A stretch of DNA of 6,799 bases from contig CAJQJT010000336.1 of the NCBI GenBank assembly GCA_905478725.1, positions 1 to 6,799 of the forward strand. The letters are read 5' to 3'. A model generated the notes under the pieces. That model searched no databases. It was not told the DNA's origin and worked only from the letters and a program-made list of their open reading frames with translations. Positions 6,394 through 6,799 of the stretch are shown piece after piece. How positions within the stretch are numbered: the first letter of the stretch is position 1; every line of letters begins with the position of its first letter. A program made the position numbers and the translations under genes. This DNA comes from an uncultured Pseudomonadales bacterium (GTDB taxonomy: Bacteria > Pseudomonadota > Gammaproteobacteria > Pseudomonadales > Porticoccaceae).

Positions 6394-6427
6394 TAAAGCG
6401 CCTCTATTAAAGCGCCTCTATTAAAGC
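6394..6427. repeat. 14-bp tandem repeat across the galU stop codon
   Basis: TAAAGCGCCTCTAT occurs twice in perfect tandem (6394-6407, 6408-6421) followed by a partial third copy TAAAGC (6422-6427). The galU stop codon (6421-6423) lies at the junction of copies 2 and 3, so the array starts at the very end of the gene and extends into the spacer towards the acyltransferase. The rest of that 92-bp spacer (6329-6420) holds a GCTTTT/AAAAGC palindrome at 6371-6383 and the acyltransferase ribosome site; no convincing terminator or promoter was seen. Confidence 0.85.
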
Positions 6428-6799
6428 TTAGCCATAAGCTCATCGCGTAAATAAGCGCGCAAATCTTCACCGATTTCACCGTGCAATAAGCCCAGCTCTA
6501 TATTGGCCTTGAGCAAGCCCATCTTACTGCCGCAGTCGTAACGGGTGCCAGAATATTCATAGGCCAGCACCTGCTCTTCTGTGAGCAATGTCTGGATTGC
6601 ATCGGTGAGTTGGTACTCGCCGCCGGCGCCAGGCTTTAAGTTAGCCAAGTGCTTAAAGATTTGCGGGGTAAAGATATAGCGACCGGTAACACCCATGTCT
6701 GAGGGTGCGTCTTCAAATTTTGGTTTCTCAACAATTTTGTCCAGCAGGTGAACGCGATCAGCCTGGCGCTGACCACTGATCACGCCATAGGCGGAAATC
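6421..6799 (-). CDS. galU: UTP-glucose-1-phosphate uridylyltransferase GalU, C-terminal part
   Basis: The frame is open to the right edge of the window, so the N-terminal half, including the nucleotide-binding start, is missing. About 125 C-terminal residues remain. They begin with S-A-Y-G-V-I-S-G and continue through the GalU blocks I-V-E-K-P, A-P-S-D-M-G-V-T-G-R-Y-I-F, G-A-G-G-E-Y-Q-L-T-D-A-I and Y-D-C-G-S-K-M-G, with the C-terminal helix ending M-A-K-L. The enzyme makes UDP-glucose from UTP and glucose-1-phosphate in the cytoplasm, feeding lipopolysaccharide, exopolysaccharide and other glycan synthesis. A GTG at 6783 is an internal codon, not the start. The next gene downstream is the LpxL-family acyltransferase, 92 bp away on the same strand; co-transcription is possible but the gap is larger than elsewhere in the cluster. 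Confidence 0.95.
   Translation of the reverse strand, partial: ISAYGVISGQRQADRVHLLDKIVEKPKFEDAPSDMGVTGRYIFTPQIFKHLANLKPGAGGEYQLTDAIQTLLTEEQVLAYEYSGTRYDCGSKMGLLKANIELGLLHGEIGEDLRAYLRDELMAKL

Noticed and set aside
6138..6479. 113-codon minus-strand open frame spanning the galU/acyltransferase junction
   Set aside because: It overlaps both recognised genes in another frame and its translation resembles no family.

Overview
The window looks like ordinary chromosome from a gammaproteobacterium, probably a marine or aquatic relative of the Cellvibrionales/SAR92/Marinobacter sphere. The grounds are the gene content (ubiC-ubiA, an LpxL-type acyltransferase, galU, yaaA, a DUF938 methyltransferase, an M48 lipoprotein protease), the Gram-negative envelope functions, and a base composition that by eye is close to half G+C. 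The taxon is inferred from protein resemblance only. No tRNA, rRNA, CRISPR, insertion sequence or prophage gene was found.

Layout, left to right. Positions 1-258 (+) hold the 3' end of a DUF1566 (Lcl C-terminal-like) protein. A minus-strand cluster faces it: an outer-membrane M48 metalloprotease lipoprotein with TPR repeats (739-2292), a small two-helix membrane protein with a CxxC motif (460-705), and an overlapping small cysteine-rich protein (297-509). A 157-bp divergent promoter region (2293-2449) separates the protease from yaaA (2450-3205, +), which is followed 65 bp later by a DUF938 methyltransferase (3271-3879, +). The rest is on the minus strand and reads galU (partial, 6421-6799), an LpxL/HtrB-family acyltransferase (5447-6328), ubiC (4861-5463) and ubiA (3928-4794). 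ubiA converges on the DUF938 gene.

Functionally, UbiC makes 4-hydroxybenzoate from chorismate and UbiA prenylates it, the first two committed steps of ubiquinone synthesis. The acyltransferase and GalU point to lipid A and surface polysaccharide synthesis. The M48 lipoprotein is an envelope quality-control candidate, and YaaA is a peroxide-stress protein, so the shared divergent region could couple two stress functions; this is inference.

Nothing here is clearly a new system. The items most worth a second look are the two small cysteine-bearing proteins downstream of the protease, a related pair of short tandem repeats (one in the divergent promoter, one across the galU stop codon), and a degenerate 28-bp triplication between ubiC and ubiA.
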